From Paenibacillus periandrae (GTDB lineage Bacteria; Bacillota; Bacilli; Paenibacillales; NBRC-103111): a stretch of DNA of 64,000 bases. How positions within the stretch are numbered: the stretch's first letter is position 1; the number at the start of each line of letters is the position of its first letter. This document shows positions 61,784 through 64,000 of the stretch, piece by piece. The stretch spans positions 1 through 64,000 of the forward strand of contig NZ_JAJNMU010000008.1 in the NCBI RefSeq assembly GCF_022458865.1. The letters run 5' to 3'. The position numbers and the translations under genes are program-made. Below the pieces are notes generated by a model. The model did no database searches. It was not told where the DNA came from and saw only the letters and a program-made list of their open reading frames with translations.

Positions 61784-62209
61784 TCATTTTATTCTGTTAC
61801 CCTTATTCGACTTACCTAAAAAAATAATAATTAGGCTAAACGCTATTAGTGATAAAAATGGAATTGTGATAAATCCAAACCAGTTAATATAATCTACATT
61901 GCACGGTACACCGTACTGACAAGAGAGAGGTACAAATGTAACCTTCTGTCCTAAATAGTGATAAACCGCAATTCCTAAGCCAACAATCGCTAAGGGATAC
62001 GCAGTTCGTGCATACGTTTTATTGTCACTTATAACTGAATATCCTAAGATAACGACTAGTGGATACATACAAATTCTTTGCAACCAGCAGAGTTTACAAG
62101 GCTCATAGCTCATAATCTCGCTAAAGTAAAGACTACCACTGGTTGCAATTATCGAAACTAAACAAGCAGCCATTAGGCCGTAGGTTTTCAAAAACTCCCT
62201 TAGATTCAT
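61784..62209 (-). CDS. bdbC: Disulfide oxidoreductase BdbC (DsbB family)
   Basis: 141 residues, four membrane helices. CKLC (~38-41, the quinone-side CxxC) lies in LCWLQRICMYPL, and the second pair is in LSCQYGVPC (~95-103). BdbC re-oxidises BdbD, passing electrons to menaquinone. It starts 3 bases after the bdbD stop, so the two are coupled. Confidence 0.85.
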   Translation of the reverse strand: MNLREFLKTYGLMAACLVSIIATSGSLYFSEIMSYEPCKLCWLQRICMYPLVVILGYSVISDNKTYARTAYPLAIVGLGIAVYHYLGQKVTFVPLSCQYGVPCNVDYINWFGFITIPFLSLIAFSLIIIFLGKSNKGNRIK

Positions 62210-62212
62210 ATT

Positions 62213-62902
62213 TCATCCCCCCACTCTTTTGTCAATAATATTGTTAATGGTACTCTTGATTTCCTCATAGGATAACCCTCCCACTCCAAAAACCATTCCG
62301 TTTACAACAAGGGTTGGTGTCCCTCTAATGCCAAGATCACGTGTAAAGCTTAAATCTCGATTGACGACTTCGCTGTATTCGCCTGACTTCAATGATCTCT
62401 CCATGTCTGCATAATCAACGTGAATCTGAACCCCTTTTGCAATCTCAATTAAATAATCGATTGTTGCCCACTCTAGCGATTCGTTCTTTTGATTTTTATA
62501 TATTGCTTCATAGTAAGTCCAGAATTCATTAGGACTTTTTTTGGCAACATATTCACCAGCCGCAGCTGCTGTGAGTGAATCTGGACCGAGAAAAGGGTAA
62601 TTAACAAATTTAAAATTCGCTTTTCCACTATCTATATAATCACGCACTAAATTGGGGAAAATGGTTTCTGCAAAATATTGGCATCCTGGGCACTTGAAAT
62701 CACCAAACTCCACAATTGAAACGGGAGCATCCATCTTCCCTTTAGTTGGTTGATCATCGAAATAAGTGAGTGAAACACTAATACTGAGTTCTTTAGGTTT
62801 TTTGTCCTTATTTTTAGCAAGGGCTATCCCCACTATTGTAGAAATAACCATCAGTACCGCAACGACAATAACCACATACTTCACTTTTTTGTACATTAAC
62901 AT
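62213..62902 (-). CDS. bdbD: Thiol-disulfide oxidase BdbD (DsbA family)
   Basis: 229 residues with a membrane anchor (~8-28). The thioredoxin-fold active site is FGDFKCPGCQYFAETIFPNL, with CPGC (~70-73), and the cis-Pro loop is in RGTPTLVVNG (~194-203). It forms disulfide bonds in exported proteins. Together with BdbC it forms a complete redox pair; the secreted proteins in this window (e.g. competence- or pilus-related) are possible clients. Confidence 0.85.
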   Translation of the reverse strand: MLMYKKVKYVVIVVAVLMVISTIVGIALAKNKDKKPKELSISVSLTYFDDQPTKGKMDAPVSIVEFGDFKCPGCQYFAETIFPNLVRDYIDSGKANFKFVNYPFLGPDSLTAAAAGEYVAKKSPNEFWTYYEAIYKNQKNESLEWATIDYLIEIAKGVQIHVDYADMERSLKSGEYSEVVNRDLSFTRDLGIRGTPTLVVNGMVFGVGGLSYEEIKSTINNIIDKRVGG

Positions 62903-63009
62903 TCATCCTTTCACAAATAAAAAAACACAATGATTACACCCTTAGTAGGGCGTAAGTCACGGTGCTTCCGTGTATTTTCATATTTTAATAGCAAACAGCG
63001 TCTTTCGTT

Positions 63010-63606
63010 TTATATATTAAATCGATACATACCTACCACGACACCCACCAACGAGATAGTACTAAAGTACATCGCTTCGTATTCTTTGTTGCATGGCTGT
63101 AAACGTACTCGGTATTTTTCTTTATAAAACTTCTTTACCGTAACGTTACCATCAGAAGTCTTTGCTACAACAATATCTCCGTTATCGGCAATGGATTGAT
63201 TTTTCACCAATATGTAATCACCGTTGAGAATTCCTGCATCTTTCATACTGTCTCCTTCAACAGTAAGAAAAAATGAACCTTCCATGTCTGCTAATACCGG
63301 GATAAACATCTCGATATTCTCATTAGCCTCGATCGGGATACCTGCCGTTACTTTTCCTATTACAGGTAACGAAATGTGGTTTTGGTTTCCTTGTATTGAG
63401 ATTTGGTTCAGTTCGATTGCCCTTGGCTTTCTCGGATCTCTGCGAATTAACCCCTTTTTCTCCAGCCTGTCGAGATGACCATGTACAGTCGAACTTGAGA
63501 ATAAGCCTACTGCCAGCCCAATTTCTCTGAGTGATGGTGAATACCCTCTGTGTTTCGTATGATCTACAAGAAAATCGTAAATCTTAGCCTGGGTGCCCTT
63601 AAGCAT
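63010..63606 (-). CDS. lexA: LexA SOS repressor
   Basis: 198 residues from ATG 63606 (GAGGTGAGAC upstream; 63627 is the longer option). Winged-helix DNA-binding domain with SPSLREIGLAVGLFSSSTVH; cleavage site Ala-Gly in VTAGIPIEA; catalytic Ser in VEGDSMKDAG and Lys in VTVKKFYK. On RecA activation it self-cleaves and derepresses SOS genes. No divergent yneA partner and no clear GAAC-N4-GTTC box are seen, so this may be an accessory paralogue. Confidence 0.9.
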   Translation of the reverse strand: MLKGTQAKIYDFLVDHTKHRGYSPSLREIGLAVGLFSSSTVHGHLDRLEKKGLIRRDPRKPRAIELNQISIQGNQNHISLPVIGKVTAGIPIEANENIEMFIPVLADMEGSFFLTVEGDSMKDAGILNGDYILVKNQSIADNGDIVVAKTSDGNVTVKKFYKEKYRVRLQPCNKEYEAMYFSTISLVGVVVGMYRFNI

Positions 63607-63674
63607 TCGTCTCACCTCTTGAGTCATTTATTATAGTATATCTAATCCTTTATTATTCGAGAAACAGAATGTAA

Positions 63675-64000
63675 CTATCTAATCTGTTTATTAGATACAT
63701 ATACAGTCACCGCATGGGAATACGATCCAAAGTGGTTTTTTAGAAAAGAGAGGGAATTACTGCTCCCCGCACTCGCATACTCTCTAGATGTTGGAAGACG
63801 ACCTAACCGCTGATAAAGAAAATCGATCTTATCAAGTATTGCTTCCTCTGTAAGCACATAATTTCGGGAAAAGAAATCATCTGAAAAATAATTTGGATTT
63901 CCAATGTCAATTTCATGTTTCTTACCTATCAAATAAAGATTTTGAGTGATAATAGCAGTTAACGTTAACCCTGAGTCTGAACCATACCTTTTAATTAACT
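63675..64000 (-). CDS. Partial protein with homing-endonuclease-associated repeat
   Basis: The 5' end lies beyond the right window edge; the frame is open through it, so the TTG at 63932 is not a start. At least 107 residues are present. The motif LGRLPTSREYAS followed by LKNHFGSYSHAV matches the helical repeat found in HNH/homing endonucleases and related mobile-element proteins, likely DNA binding. An upstream catalytic domain may exist outside the window. Confidence 0.55.
   Translation of the reverse strand, partial: LIKRYGSDSGLTLTAIITQNLYLIGKKHEIDIGNPNYFSDDFFSRNYVLTEEAILDKIDFLYQRLGRLPTSREYASAGSSNSLSFLKNHFGSYSHAVTVYVSNKQIR

Noticed and set aside
63607..63674. SOS box in front of lexA
   Set aside because: No GAAC-N4-GTTC-type sequence is found there.
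1..64000. tRNA, rRNA, replication origin or rep gene
   Set aside because: None seen by eye; plasmid status therefore remains unproven.

Overview
The window looks like accessory DNA (plasmid, integrative element or heavily rearranged chromosomal island) of a low-GC, spore-forming Bacillota, most likely a Paenibacillus-type member of the Paenibacillaceae. The evidence is an alpha/beta small acid-soluble spore protein, a Gram-positive LexA, strong AGGAGG ribosome sites, a giant S-layer-anchored (SLH) protein, and four clear plus one probable secreted protein with the copper-amine-oxidase N-terminal domain that is abundant in Paenibacillus. No rRNA, tRNA, CRISPR array or replication origin was seen. 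The assignment is by inference.

Layout: 0-0.6 kb, end of an IS1380-like transposase. 1-3.4 kb, two secreted copper-amine-oxidase-N proteins and an acetyltransferase. 3.5-11.3 kb, a minus-strand run rich in nucleic-acid enzymes (CoiA-like, two PD-(D/E)XK-like proteins, a D12 adenine methylase with a zinc finger, a beta-class methylase). 12.4-13.3 kb, an AbrB domain fused to what looks like a dead CpaF-type secretion ATPase. 13.4-17.8 kb, a zinc-ribbon gene split by a 4-kb IS66-bounded unit flanked by a perfect 8-bp target duplication; the unit carries three small unknown genes and a piece of an ATP-dependent DNA ligase. 18.6-21.6 kb, a histidine kinase and a glycosyltransferase.

24.1-32 kb is a Tad/Flp-like pilus or secretion operon on the minus strand (CpaB-, TadZ-, CpaF-, TadB- and TadC-like, a mini-pilin and two TadE-like pseudopilins). 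It contains a decayed second cpaF copy that has been interrupted by a methylase fragment and a small gene. 32.6-37.7 kb encodes a 1704-residue RCC1/cadherin-like/Fn3/SLH surface protein. 37.9-46.3 kb holds a copper-amine-oxidase-N/nuclease-like fusion, a dead VirD4/HerA-like ATPase, small membrane proteins, the spore protein and an intact ATP-dependent DNA ligase.

46.4-64 kb is mostly unknown genes around recognisable DNA-modification functions: a DUF262/ParB-like protein, a DUF2325 protein, a thermonuclease lipoprotein, a cytosine methyltransferase in one operon with an ADP-ribosyltransferase-like protein, a stand-alone DndC-like DNA sulfur-modification enzyme, a BdbD/BdbC disulfide pair and LexA.

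Most notable: (1) two proteins that keep the fold pattern of secretion ATPases but lack Walker A and B, one fused to an AbrB DNA-binding domain; (2) the IS66-bounded mobile unit with its target duplication and the gene it split; (3) repeated ~20-bp motifs resembling Tn7 TnsB sites, without a transposase; (4) the Tad-like locus with a decaying cpaF duplicate; (5) an orphan DndC with a long N-terminal extension; (6) a Dcm-zinc ribbon-ADP-ribosyltransferase operon.
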